Assembly: GCA_947631895.1 (NCBI GenBank)
Contig: CANRMU010000009.1
Location: 1-18,025 of the forward strand
DNA length: 18,025 nt
Source: an uncultured Bacilli bacterium
Lineage (GTDB): Bacteria > Bacillota_I > Bacilli_A > RF39 > UBA660
Reading direction: 5' to 3'
Shown here: in pieces, positions 6,313-13,030 of the stretch
Numbering within the stretch: the first letter of the stretch is position 1
Layout: every line of letters begins with the position of its first letter
Notes under the pieces: generated by a model
The model's database searches: none
Told to the model about the DNA's origin: nothing
What the model saw: only the letters and a program-made list of their open reading frames with translations
Translations under genes and position numbers: made by a program

Positions 6313-6798
6313 GTGAATCATATGGATTTAAATAAATTAGCAATTAATGAAATAGAATTAAATGAAGACGTTACAATACCTAAAGATTATTATTCAAAAA
6401 CGGATATTGTTTCTTTACCAACCTTTTCTATTTTTCTAAAAATTAGTAAAGATAATAATCAAGATTATCATTTATTAATAAATACTTCTATTAAAATGAT
6501 TTTAAAAGATGCTGTTACTTTAGAAGAAATAGAATATCCATTTACTTTAAGTATTGATGAAAAAATTAATGAAGATAACGAAATGTTAGAAAATTTTATT
6601 GAAAAAAAGCAAAATACTCTTGATATTATTGGGGTTTTATGGGAAAATATTGTACTGGAAATCCCAATTAGTTATCGAAAAAGTAAATTGGAAAATGAAT
6701 ATCATGATGGTTGGGAACTAGTTGGAGAGAGTAATAAAGAAGAAATCGATCCAAGACTTGCTCCATTATTGGAGTTATATAATGATGAAAAGGAGTGA
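6313..6798 (+). CDS. YceD/DUF177 family protein
   Basis: A 161-aa acidic protein without membrane segments. Placement directly before rpmF and the overall pattern (TDIVSLPTFSIFLKIS; two central beta strands; C-terminal DPRLAPLLEL with the conserved D-P-R-[LF]-x-x-L) identify the DUF177/YceD family, which is linked to 23S rRNA accumulation in bacteria and plastids. The usual cysteine pair of many members is not present. The start is GTG at 6313 (AAGGAAGTGA at 6297-6306); the ATG at 6322 is an in-frame alternative. It is co-transcribed with the ribosomal protein gene 4 bp downstream. Confidence 0.82.
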   Translation: MNHMDLNKLAINEIELNEDVTIPKDYYSKTDIVSLPTFSIFLKISKDNNQDYHLLINTSIKMILKDAVTLEEIEYPFTLSIDEKINEDNEMLENFIEKKQNTLDIIGVLWENIVLEIPISYRKSKLENEYHDGWELVGESNKEEIDPRLAPLLELYNDEKE

Positions 6799-6802
6799 AA
6801 AT

Positions 6803-7012
6803 ATGAAACTAAATCTTCAATTATTTGGTGTTCCATTTAGAAGAACAAGTAAAACTAAAAAAAGAATGCGTCGAACTCACTTGAAAAAAGAAGTTGGAGC
6901 TATTAGTACTTGTCCTAAATGTGGAGCTTCTATTAGACCTCATCGTGCTTGTATGAAATGCGGATTCTATAAAAATGAAGAAGTTATAAAAGTAAATGAA
7001 GAAGAAAAGTAA
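6803..7012 (+). CDS. rpmF: 50S ribosomal protein L32 with a Prp-type N-terminal extension
   Basis: A 69-aa protein. Residues 10-28 (VPFRRTSKTKKRMRRTHLK) are the conserved L32 start, and Cys37, Cys40, Cys50 and Cys53 form the zinc ribbon (CPKC...CMKC). L32 normally begins MAVPFRRTSK. Here it is preceded by MKLNLQLFG, which resembles the LNLQFFA leader that the cysteine protease Prp removes from L27 in Firmicutes. Cleavage after Gly9 would give the canonical L32 N-terminus. The ATG at 6803 has AGGAGTGA at 6790-6797; the frame is open further upstream but without a better start. A terminator overlaps its stop codon. Confidence 0.95.
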   Translation: MKLNLQLFGVPFRRTSKTKKRMRRTHLKKEVGAISTCPKCGASIRPHRACMKCGFYKNEEVIKVNEEEK

Positions 7013-7038
7013 CATTAATAAAAAATGTTATTTTTTTT
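7010..7038 (+). terminator. Terminator of yceD-rpmF
   Basis: TAACATT (7010-7016) pairs with AATGTTA (7024-7030), followed by eight Ts. The stop codon forms the first pairs of the stem. Confidence 0.8.
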
Positions 7039-7056
7039 AGTATAAACTATCATTAA

Positions 7057-7093
7057 GAACATATATTAAATGTAGTACATTTTAAGAATGTTC
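7057..7093. promoter_or_regulatory. 37-bp interrupted palindrome upstream of the XRE regulator (putative operator)
   Basis: An exact dyad centred on base 7075: inner arms AAATGTA-G-TACATTT (7068-7082) and outer arms GAACAT (7057-7062) / ATGTTC (7088-7093), all on one symmetry axis. It ends 26 bp before the start of a helix-turn-helix gene and follows the rpmF terminator, which suggests autoregulation. A hairpin in the mRNA leader is the alternative. Confidence 0.5.
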
Positions 7094-7119
7094 ATTAGAT
7101 AATGGTCTTGGTGGTAGAA

Positions 7120-7362
7120 GTGGAAATTAATAAAAGTGATAATAAGTATATTTATGTGATAGTAGGTAAAAATATTAGAAGAATTAGAAAGGAACATCAT
7201 TTAACACAAGTACAGTTAGCGGACTTAATTCAATATAATGAAGGAACAATTGCTAATATTGAAAATAATAGTTATCAAACTTTTAGTTTAGAATTTTTAT
7301 ATATTATTTCTAAAAAATTACATATTTCAATGAAGGAATTCTTTGAAAATATTGATGAATAG
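7120..7362 (+). CDS. Small XRE-family helix-turn-helix regulator
   Basis: An ~80-aa protein made almost entirely of one HTH_3 domain. GKNIRRIRKEHHLTQVQLAD gives helices 1-2, YNEGTIANIENN is the recognition-helix region, and FLYIISKKLHISMKEFFENI closes the five-helix fold. The chosen start is GTG at 7120, preceded by GGTGG at 7110-7114, the same RBS style as ftsE. An in-frame ATG at 7102 has no ribosome binding site but would add six residues. It stands alone between a terminator and a tRNA gene and follows a long palindrome that may be its operator. The target genes are unknown. Confidence 0.82.
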   Translation: MEINKSDNKYIYVIVGKNIRRIRKEHHLTQVQLADLIQYNEGTIANIENNSYQTFSLEFLYIISKKLHISMKEFFENIDE

Positions 7363-7374
7363 CGTAAGTTTTCC

Positions 7375-7403
7375 TTGAATTTGGGGATAATATATATTAT
7401 AAT
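7375..7403 (+). promoter_or_regulatory. Promoter of tRNA-Arg
   Basis: TTGAAT (7375-7380), exactly 17 bp, then TATAAT (7398-7403); the start would fall near 7410, just before the tRNA. Confidence 0.75.
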
Positions 7404-7422
7404 CTAGTTGTTCAGTTGAAAT

Positions 7423-7499
7423 GTTCTTGTAGCTCAGTTGGATAGAGCAATCGCCTTCTAAGCGATCGGTCGAGAGTTCGAATCTCCCCAAGAACACCA
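7423..7499 (+). tRNA. tRNA-Arg, anticodon TCT
   Basis: A 77-nt cloverleaf. The acceptor GTTCTTG pairs with CAAGAAC. The D arm contains TAGCTCAGTTGGATAGAGC. The anticodon stem ATCGC/GCGAT encloses loop CTTCTAA, reading codons AGA/AGG. The T arm has GAGAGTTCGAATCTC. Discriminator A and an encoded CCA end at 7499. AGA is the expected main arginine codon in such an AT-rich genome. Confidence 0.96.
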
Positions 7500-7511
7500 G
7501 ATTGTAATTAG

Positions 7512-7532
7512 CCCTTTATTTAAAGGGTTTTT
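7512..7532 (+). terminator. Terminator of tRNA-Arg
   Basis: CCCTTT (7512-7517) and AAAGGG (7522-7527) with a 4-nt loop, followed by five Ts. Confidence 0.8.
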
Positions 7533-7638
7533 ATAATGCTCTGGTCTTGTTTTATAAATTTACATTTTATTTACGTGTAAAATTTATTGCTTTAAAATAA
7601 ATTACTTTACATATTGTTTGCCTCAACTTAAGTTTTAT

Positions 7639-7667
7639 TTGTATTTTTAAAGTTTTTATGGTATAGT
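7639..7667 (+). promoter_or_regulatory. Promoter of the unknown 255-aa gene
   Basis: TTGTAT (7639-7644), a 17-bp spacer and an extended -10 TGgTATAGT (TATAGT at 7662-7667). The rest of 7533-7638 is AT-rich, with an imperfect dyad (TAAATTTACA / TGTAAAATTTA) and no gene. Confidence 0.6.
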
Positions 7668-7698
7668 ATCAATCGTTGTAAAAAGGGGGACTTTTTTT

Positions 7699-8466
7699 AT
7701 GAAATATATAATTCAAAAAGATGAAATGGGAGTAGTTAATTATTTTAATTTAAAAAAAGAATTAGTTATGCAAGTATATGAAATGGTTGATAATGTAATA
7801 TCTTTATGTTATGAAAATAATAAAATTGTTAAAATAAAAGCAAGAAATTTAAAAATGGATTTAGATTTAAATGGTAATATTTTAACTGTAGATTTTAATA
7901 ATGGAGTTACAGCTTATTTTGCTAATAAACATCAAAAAATTGTATTTTTAGATCATGATGGGGAATATCTTGGTTCATTAAATATGAATTTAGAACCTAT
8001 TTATAGTAATAGTCGTATTTATATTGTTAATAAAATAATTAATAAATTAAATGAAGTAATGCCGATTTTAATTGCTAATAGATATGCTAATTCTATGGAA
8101 AATGTTCAAGATGAAATTAGAGATGTTAATGATGATATGGTTTTAGATGCAGTTACTATTTTAACTGATGATAATCGTCATAGTATTGAAAAAATCTTAA
8201 AAGATTATCGAAAACAAGAGATAATAACAAAGAGATTTTTAAGTTTAAGAAAATCTAAATTAACTAAAGAACAATATAATCAAAAATATCTTGAAATAAC
8301 TAAAAAATATATTGAGAAAAGAAATAAATTAAAAATGCGTTATGGATATATAGAAGAAAAAAGAAAATTAGAAGATGTTCAAAGACATTTTATTGCTAAT
8401 CAAAATAAATTAAATAAATTATTATTAAAAAAAGAAGATATTTATAATGAGTATTTAACAAGATAA
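7699..8466 (+). CDS. Hypothetical protein, 255 aa
   Basis: I do not recognise a family. The start ATG has a strong GGGGGA at 7685-7690. Residues ~1-110 alternate short hydrophobic strands with polar turns (VVNYFNLKKELVMQVYE; IVKIKARNL; GNILTVDFNNGVTAYF; GEYLGSLNMN), suggesting a beta-rich domain. Residues ~110-255 are helical, very rich in Lys/Glu/Arg, and coiled-coil-like near the C-terminus. There is no signal peptide or transmembrane segment, so it is probably cytoplasmic. It has its own promoter. Its last 12 bases overlap, tail to tail, the end of the yolD-like gene on the other strand, with no terminator between them, so the two transcripts should be antisense to each other at the 3' ends. 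Confidence 0.75.
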   Translation: MKYIIQKDEMGVVNYFNLKKELVMQVYEMVDNVISLCYENNKIVKIKARNLKMDLDLNGNILTVDFNNGVTAYFANKHQKIVFLDHDGEYLGSLNMNLEPIYSNSRIYIVNKIINKLNEVMPILIANRYANSMENVQDEIRDVNDDMVLDAVTILTDDNRHSIEKILKDYRKQEIITKRFLSLRKSKLTKEQYNQKYLEITKKYIEKRNKLKMRYGYIEEKRKLEDVQRHFIANQNKLNKLLLKKEDIYNEYLTR

Positions 8467-8775
8467 TTTGATTTTTAAAATTTGTTCAAAATATAGAGAA
8501 GAATAATCATCAAAGTAAATTTTATTTTGATTAGAATCGATTTTAATAATAAATCCAAGTTTAGTATAAAAATGGTTTTTCCAAAAATAAGTAACTTGGA
8601 TTTTTTCATTGGTATGAAAAGCTTTTTTAATAAGTTCTTCTAAATTATTTAATTCATCTTCACTTAAAGTTGGCATTTGTTGATAATTTCTTTTTTCTTT
8701 TAAAGATTTAATTACTTCATTAGAAGGGATAAGTGAATTAAAAGGTAACCATTTAATTTCATTACGATTATTCAT
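8455..8775 (-). CDS. YolD-like protein
   Basis: A 106-aa protein with the YolD-like pattern: W-x-P-F-x-S-L near residue 9, a helical middle with MPTLSEDELNNLEELI, and a beta-rich second half VTYFWKNHFYTKLGFIIKI followed by IYFDDYSSLYFEQILKI. Members are almost always encoded next to a UvrX/YqjW-type Y-family polymerase, as here. The start overlaps the polymerase end by 8 bp and is preceded by GGAGG, so it is the second gene of an SOS-type operon. Its biochemical role is unknown; an accessory role in translesion synthesis is inferred from context. Confidence 0.85.
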   Translation of the reverse strand: MNNRNEIKWLPFNSLIPSNEVIKSLKEKRNYQQMPTLSEDELNNLEELIKKAFHTNEKIQVTYFWKNHFYTKLGFIIKIDSNQNKIYFDDYSSLYFEQILKIKLSC

Positions 8776-10030
8776 GATGACCTCCTATCTTTTGATTACG
8801 GTCTTTAATAGTTGAATATGATAAAAGACTAGTAGCTTTTAAAATACTATTTTTACCATATTTATTATGAACGATATCTAAAGTGTTATCTAATTTTTCA
8901 TTTAAAACTTTTTTTTCAAAATTTTCAAATAAATCTAATTGAATACCTTCTTTTTTAGATAATTTACCTAAAGATATTCCAACTTTTCTAATAGGAGTAT
9001 GTTCTAGATAATAACGATCAAAAATACTTTTACAAATTTGATAGAGATTATCAGTATTATCAGTTGCACATTCTAATTTTAGACTATGAGCAAAACCACC
9101 ACCAATATTTTTAGAATAACTAATACTTAAGTGAATAACCATACATTCTAAATGATTAGTTCGAAGTCTTCTGGTTAAAACTTCTAACATTTCTTTAATA
9201 ATTAGTAAAATATCATCATCATAATAATCTTTTAATAAAACTTGACTATGACTAATAGATTTTTCTTTAGGTTGATGTTTAAATTCACATATTAAAGAAT
9301 TATCAATGCCATTCGCGTGTTCATATAATTCAACACCTAAAATGCCAAATTTTTCTTTTAAAGTATTTTGATTATAATGGGCTAAATCATAAATAGAGTA
9401 AATACCTAAATTATTAAGGCGCTTTTCTAGGCGTTTACCAATACCCCAGACTTCACTTAAAGGTGTGATTGGCCAAAGTTTTTTGGGGATATCTTCATAA
9501 GTCCATTTAGCAATGCCATTTTTATATTTTTTAGCTTCTTTATCCATAGCAATTTTAGCAAGTAACATATTAGGCCCAATTCCACAAGTAGCAGTAAGAC
9601 CGGTTTTTTTCTCAATTGTTTGTAAAATTTTTAAGGCCAGTTCTTCATCAGTTAAGCCATAATATTTTAGATAAGTTGTAACATCTAGGAAACACTCATC
9701 AATTGAATAAATATGGAGGTCATTTTCACTTACAAAATCTAAATAAATGTTAACAACCTCGCTACTTTTTTGGATGTATAGACTCATTCTTGGGGGAACA
9801 ATTTGATAAGTAATATCCTTAGGAATTTCATAAAGTCTTGTTCGAGAAGGAATACCTTTTCCTTTTAAAAAGGGAGTAATAGCAAGCGTAATTGCCCCAT
9901 TACCTTGGGTTTTACTTGCAACAACTAAAGGCGTAGTAAAAGGATTAAGACCTCTTTCAACGCATTCAACTGATGCAAAAAAACTTTTTAAATCAATACA
10001 TAAAATATGGCGATTTATTCTTTCTTCCAT
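8768..10030 (-). CDS. uvrX: Y-family DNA polymerase, UvrX/YqjW type (translesion synthesis)
   Basis: A 420-aa protein. The start is the ATG whose complement is 10028-10030, with AGGTGA five bases upstream; upstream in-frame codons lie across the promoter and are excluded. Catalytic carboxylates are present: D13 in CIDLKSFFASVE, and D111/E112 in YSIDECFLD. Other Y-family features are GIGPNMLLAKIA, the helix-hairpin-helix VWGIGKRLEKRLNNLGI and a little-finger domain. The C-terminal KKEGIQLDLFENFEKK contains a QLDLF-type beta-clamp-binding motif. Pairing with yolD and the lack of a long linker favour UvrX over DinB. It would copy past lesions at the cost of errors, and the LexA-like box at its promoter implies SOS control. 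Confidence 0.9.
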   Translation of the reverse strand: MEERINRHILCIDLKSFFASVECVERGLNPFTTPLVVASKTQGNGAITLAITPFLKGKGIPSRTRLYEIPKDITYQIVPPRMSLYIQKSSEVVNIYLDFVSENDLHIYSIDECFLDVTTYLKYYGLTDEELALKILQTIEKKTGLTATCGIGPNMLLAKIAMDKEAKKYKNGIAKWTYEDIPKKLWPITPLSEVWGIGKRLEKRLNNLGIYSIYDLAHYNQNTLKEKFGILGVELYEHANGIDNSLICEFKHQPKEKSISHSQVLLKDYYDDDILLIIKEMLEVLTRRLRTNHLECMVIHLSISYSKNIGGGFAHSLKLECATDNTDNLYQICKSIFDRYYLEHTPIRKVGISLGKLSKKEGIQLDLFENFEKKVLNEKLDNTLDIVHNKYGKNSILKATSLLSYSTIKDRNQKIGGHHE

Positions 10031-10044
10031 AAGTTTCACCTCAC

Positions 10045-10056
10045 AAACATTTGTTC
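10045..10056 (-). promoter_or_regulatory. LexA (DinR) SOS box
   Basis: On the minus strand this reads GAACAAATGTTT, matching the Gram-positive SOS core GAAC-RNRY-GTTY. The outer C bases of the 14-bp consensus are not matched. It lies at the predicted transcription start of the uvrX operon. Confidence 0.65.
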
Positions 10057-10064
10057 TAAATAAA

Positions 10065-10092
10065 ATTATAACAAAAAAATCAAAAAAGACAA
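10065..10092 (-). promoter_or_regulatory. Promoter of uvrX-yolD
   Basis: On the minus strand: TTGTCT (10087-10092), a 16-bp spacer and TATAAT (10065-10070). The SOS box follows directly downstream. Confidence 0.65.
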
Positions 10093-10121
10093 TTGCCAAA
10101 TTTTAGTAAAAAGGTTAAAAT
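10093..10121 (+). promoter_or_regulatory. Promoter of the CmpB-family gene and alkD-like gene
   Basis: TTGCCA (10093-10098), a 17-bp spacer and TAAAAT (10116-10121). It is back-to-back with the uvrX promoter in a ~115-bp divergent region. Confidence 0.6.
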
Positions 10122-10145
10122 GAAAAAGGAGAAAAGAGATTAATT

Positions 10146-10799
10146 ATGAAAAATGAAAAAGTTTTTGCGAAAGACTTTTGTTTTGCTAAAGTTTTTTGTT
10201 TATTTGTAGTTGGTAGTCTTTTTGGTACTTATTATGAAGAAGTACTCTGGTATTTAAAGTATCATGAAATTACAGACCGACAAGGTCTTATTTATACCCC
10301 TTTAAGTCCAATTTATGGTTTAGGGGTAATTATGTTTTTATTGTTTTTACATAAAAATAATGAAACAAGATCTTATTTAAAGACTTATATCTATTGTTTT
10401 TTAATTGGAGGTTTTACTGAATATTTAACTAGTTTTATAGCTGATTTTTTCTTTGATGTTAAATTTTGGGACTGTACTAATAAATTTTTAAATATTAATG
10501 GTCGGACAACAATTATTTATATGTTAGGTTGGGGCTTAATTGGTTTAGTATTTATGAAAATTTTATATCCAACACTAGAAAGATTAATTGAGGCTATTCC
10601 TTATAAAATTGCTAAAGTAAGTTACATTATTATTTTAATTATTGTAAGTATTGATTTATTTTTAACTTATACAGCTTTTGGTAGAATGGCTCTTCGTAAC
10701 CGCAATGTTCCACCTCTAACCATTGTTGGACGTCTTTATGACGAGTATTACGATAATGATTTTATGTATCAAAAATTTCCCGTTATGAAACCAGATTAA
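10146..10799 (+). CDS. CmpB-family putative membrane protein (ABC_trans_CmpB)
   Basis: A 217-aa protein with four to five hydrophobic helices. The family pattern is clear: FVVGSLFGTYYEEVLWYLKY, RQGLIYTPLSPIYGLGV, GGFTEYLTSFIADFFFDVKF, FWDCTNKFLNINGR. This is the conserved E-x-x-W, PLSPIYGxG and W-D-Y/C-x-x-x-x-x-N-I-x-G-R series of PF06541. Despite the family name, a transport function is not established. AAGGAGA at 10126-10132 is the ribosome binding site. It precedes the alkD-like gene by 10 bp in the same direction and probably forms an operon with it. Confidence 0.8.
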   Translation: MKNEKVFAKDFCFAKVFCLFVVGSLFGTYYEEVLWYLKYHEITDRQGLIYTPLSPIYGLGVIMFLLFLHKNNETRSYLKTYIYCFLIGGFTEYLTSFIADFFFDVKFWDCTNKFLNINGRTTIIYMLGWGLIGLVFMKILYPTLERLIEAIPYKIAKVSYIIILIIVSIDLFLTYTAFGRMALRNRNVPPLTIVGRLYDEYYDNDFMYQKFPVMKPD

Positions 10800-10809
10800 G
10801 GAGTAAAAA

Positions 10810-11496
10810 ATGAAATGGAGTAAAAGAAAATACCAAGAATTTATTAATTATTTAAAAACAATTAGGGATATTAATTATCAACAATTTCAAAAGAAAATAA
10901 TTAATACTAAATATGAAATATTAGGAGTAAGATTACCAGTTATTAGAAAAATTGCTAAAAAAATAACTAATCCCAAAGATTTTTTAAAGTTTTGTCAAAA
11001 TAAATATTATGAAGAAGTTTTAATTAAAGGTTTAGTAATTGCGTCTTTAGAAAACTTTGAACCGTATTTAAAAAGTTATCTTTTAGAAATTGATAATTGG
11101 GCTATTTGTGATAGTTTTTGTAGTAGTCTAAAAATTAAAGATTTAGATGAATTCTTATTAAAAATTAGAAATTTTCTAAATAGTGAACATGAATATACTG
11201 TTAGAGTAGGTTTAGTTTTATTACTTAATAATTATGTATCTGAAGAGTATTTAAAAACGATTTTTTCTTTAACCGATAAAATAAATCGAGATGAATATTA
11301 TATTAATATGGCAATATCTTGGTTAATAGCGGAATGTTTTATTAAGTATCCAGATTTAACTTTACCTTATATAAAAAATAATCATTTAAATAAATTTACT
11401 CAAAATAAAACTATTAGTAAAATTAGAGATTCTTATCGGGTTAAAAAAGAAGTTAAAGAAAAACTTTTACAATATCGTTGTGTTGACAAAAAATAA
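10810..11496 (+). CDS. DNA alkylation repair protein (AlkD-like, HEAT-repeat DNA glycosylase family)
   Basis: A 228-aa all-helical protein of HEAT-like repeats. Family signatures include GVRLPVIRKIAKKI near residue 40, DNWAICDSFCSSL around 96-108, YTVRVGLVLLL, DEYYINMAISWLIAEC and the C-terminal FTQNKTISKIRDSYRV. Members excise N3- and N7-alkylated purines; the W-x-x-C-D motif holds the catalytic Asp of characterised AlkD enzymes. The gene lies 10 bp after the membrane-protein gene and close to the SOS polymerase operon, so this stretch of the chromosome is DNA-damage related. No SOS box is visible in front of it. Confidence 0.87.
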   Translation: MKWSKRKYQEFINYLKTIRDINYQQFQKKIINTKYEILGVRLPVIRKIAKKITNPKDFLKFCQNKYYEEVLIKGLVIASLENFEPYLKSYLLEIDNWAICDSFCSSLKIKDLDEFLLKIRNFLNSEHEYTVRVGLVLLLNNYVSEEYLKTIFSLTDKINRDEYYINMAISWLIAECFIKYPDLTLPYIKNNHLNKFTQNKTISKIRDSYRVKKEVKEKLLQYRCVDKK

Positions 11497-11510
11497 TAAT
11501 TAAGTAAAAT
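11483..11510 (+). promoter_or_regulatory. Promoter of the unknown 228-aa gene
   Basis: A consensus TTGACA (11483-11488), a 16-bp spacer and TAAAAT (11505-11510). The -35 lies in the last codons of the alkD-like gene. Confidence 0.65.
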
Positions 11511-11527
11511 AAGAACTGGTGATTATT

Positions 11528-12214
11528 ATGACTGATATTTTAACTAAAATAAAAGATGAAATATGTACTGTTCATCCTATTTCAAAGTCTCGAAAAAAAT
11601 CTAAAGAATCTACGGTAATGGAGATATATTTTACTTTTGGGGCAACATATGATGATAAACCTATCACAGCTATTGGCTTTTTAGATGGAAATGAATATTC
11701 TAGATCTTCAACTTCAACTTTCTATAGATTAGATGAATATATAAATTTAGAAATAGTTAATGCACTAATTTCTTATTTGCTTACTGAGTACCCTTATATA
11801 AGTGATTTTTCTCTTTCTTCACAGTCTTTTTCATTAAGTTTTGAATATTCTTTTGAAATGGGGAGTCAACAGGGTATCAGTTGCGATAAAATTATATTAG
11901 ATTTTAATGCCCATAATAGGGAATTTATACCAATATTAAATAAATATTTATCAAATATTTTAGTAAAATTTACAAATGAACTATCACAAACTTCAACTTT
12001 TAAATGCAAATATGATGAATATTGTAATAATTTACAAATGAATATTTTAGATTCCTTAAATGAGAAAGAAATAGAGCAAATGATTAAAATATTACCAATT
12101 GAAATTAAAAGAGAAATGCTTAAAAATCTTTCAAGTCAATGTTTCTTTAAATACTATCAAGAACAAAATTTAAATGAAGATACGTTAATAAAACAATTAA
12201 TTAAAAATGAGTGA
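11528..12214 (+). CDS. Hypothetical protein, 228 aa
   Basis: I do not recognise the family. The ATG at 11528 is chosen because GGTGAT sits five bases before it; an in-frame GTG at 11519 has nothing upstream. Residues ~30-130 look like a mixed alpha/beta domain (VMEIYFTFGATYDDKPITAI; FYRLDEYINLEIVNALISYL; FSLSSQSFSLSFEYSFEM). Residues ~130-228 are helical (FIPILNKYLSNILVKFTNEL; EKEIEQMIKILPIEIKREM). There is no signal peptide or membrane helix. Its codon use is slightly less uniform than its neighbours, with more TCA/TCT serine codons, which might mark a recent arrival. It has a consensus promoter and no clear operon partner. Confidence 0.7.
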   Translation: MTDILTKIKDEICTVHPISKSRKKSKESTVMEIYFTFGATYDDKPITAIGFLDGNEYSRSSTSTFYRLDEYINLEIVNALISYLLTEYPYISDFSLSSQSFSLSFEYSFEMGSQQGISCDKIILDFNAHNREFIPILNKYLSNILVKFTNELSQTSTFKCKYDEYCNNLQMNILDSLNEKEIEQMIKILPIEIKREMLKNLSSQCFFKYYQEQNLNEDTLIKQLIKNE

Positions 12215-12232
12215 ATTTTTTTTAGAATAGTG

Positions 12233-12272
12233 AATTCTCAAAGTAATTGCAACTACTTTTACTTTGAGAATT
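12233..12272. repeat. 14-bp perfect inverted repeat
   Basis: AATTCTCAAAGTAA (12233-12246) and TTACTTTGAGAATT (12259-12272) with a 12-nt loop. There is no T-tract on either exit side, so it does not look like an intrinsic terminator. It may be an operator or an RNA structure. Confidence 0.7.
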
Positions 12273-12273
12273 A

Positions 12274-12337
12274 AGAAACTTTTAGAATATCGCAAGTAAT
12301 AATTGTATTACTTTCTTTGTTGTGCTAAAATGTTTCT
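12274..12337. repeat. Nested inverted repeats overlapping the cyclophilin promoter
   Basis: The outer arms are AGAAAC-TTTTAG (12274-12285) and CTAAAA-t-GTTTCT (12325-12337), 12 bp with one bulge. The inner hairpin is AAGTAATA-attg-TATTACTT (12294-12313), 8 bp perfect. The inner dyad covers the -35 and the outer right arm covers the -10, as a repressor site or mutually exclusive DNA/RNA structure would. Confidence 0.6.
12303..12331 (+). promoter_or_regulatory. Promoter of the lipoprotein cyclophilin
   Basis: TTGTAT (12303-12308), a 17-bp spacer and an extended -10 TGcTAAAAT (TAAAAT at 12326-12331). Confidence 0.6.
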
Positions 12338-12358
12338 AGGCTAGAAGGAGTGTTAATC

Positions 12359-12997
12359 ATGATAAATGTTGCAACGAAAAAAAGAATTTGTATTTTATTA
12401 TTTTTACTTGCTATGTTAGTATTTTTTACAGGTTGTGAGAATAAAGATTTAACGAAAGGAACAATTGATAATATGGAATATACTGAAACTGAAGAAGTAA
12501 CTAATTATGTTAAAATTGTCACTAATAAAGATAAAGTTATTTTACTAGAGTTATATCCTGATACAGCACCGATTACAGTTAAAAATTTTCAAAAATTAGT
12601 TAGTGAAAAATTTTATGATGGTTTAATTTTTCATCGAGTTATAGAAGATTTTATGATTCAAGGTGGTGACCCAGAAGGTACAGGTATGGGAGGTTCATCC
12701 GAAACCATTAAAGGTGAATTTAAAAATAATGGTGTAGAAAATAACTTAAAACATGAAAAAGGAGTTATTTCTATGGCGAGATCTCAAGATATGAACTCAG
12801 CATCAAGTCAATTCTTTATCTGTACAAGTGATAATGTCTCTTATTTAGATGGTGATTATGCAGCTTTTGGTAAAGTTATTGCGGGATATGATGTTGCGGA
12901 AGAAATATCTAAAGTAAAAACCGATATTTATGATAAGCCACTTCAAGAACAAAGTATTAAAACCATGCGTTTTGTAAATATTAATGGACTAAATTAG
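12359..12997 (+). CDS. Lipoprotein cyclophilin-type peptidyl-prolyl cis-trans isomerase
   Basis: A 212-aa protein. A lipoprotein signal (KKRICILLFLLAMLVFFTGC) places the lipidated Cys in the F-T-G-C lipobox at about residue 25, so it is anchored outside the membrane. The rest is a cyclophilin domain: VTNKDKVILLELYPDTAPITVKNF, then the active-site FHRVIEDFMIQGGDP with Arg and Phe/Gln catalytic positions, NSASSQFFI and LDGDYAAFGKVI. It speeds proline isomerisation in exported proteins. The start is ATG at 12359 with GAAGGAG at 12344-12350; the GTG at 12350 overlaps that site. It is a single gene closed by a terminator. Confidence 0.92.
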   Translation: MINVATKKRICILLFLLAMLVFFTGCENKDLTKGTIDNMEYTETEEVTNYVKIVTNKDKVILLELYPDTAPITVKNFQKLVSEKFYDGLIFHRVIEDFMIQGGDPEGTGMGGSSETIKGEFKNNGVENNLKHEKGVISMARSQDMNSASSQFFICTSDNVSYLDGDYAAFGKVIAGYDVAEEISKVKTDIYDKPLQEQSIKTMRFVNINGLN

Positions 12998-13007
12998 TCC
13001 TTTTTTT
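12986..13007 (+). terminator. Terminator of the cyclophilin gene
   Basis: GGACTAA and TTAGTCC (12986-13000) form a tight hairpin that includes the stop codon, followed by seven Ts. Confidence 0.8.
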
Positions 13008-13030
13008 CATATTATTTTTTAGGTGATAGT

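Noticed and set aside
7423..7499. tRNA-Arg as an integration (att) site
   Set aside because: No duplicated tRNA 3' end, integrase or mobile gene is visible nearby; the DGR lies 5 kb away among ordinary genes.
7553..7615. TTTAC/GTAAA repeats in the gap after the tRNA
   Set aside because: Short, imperfect and in extremely AT-rich sequence; not distinguishable from chance.
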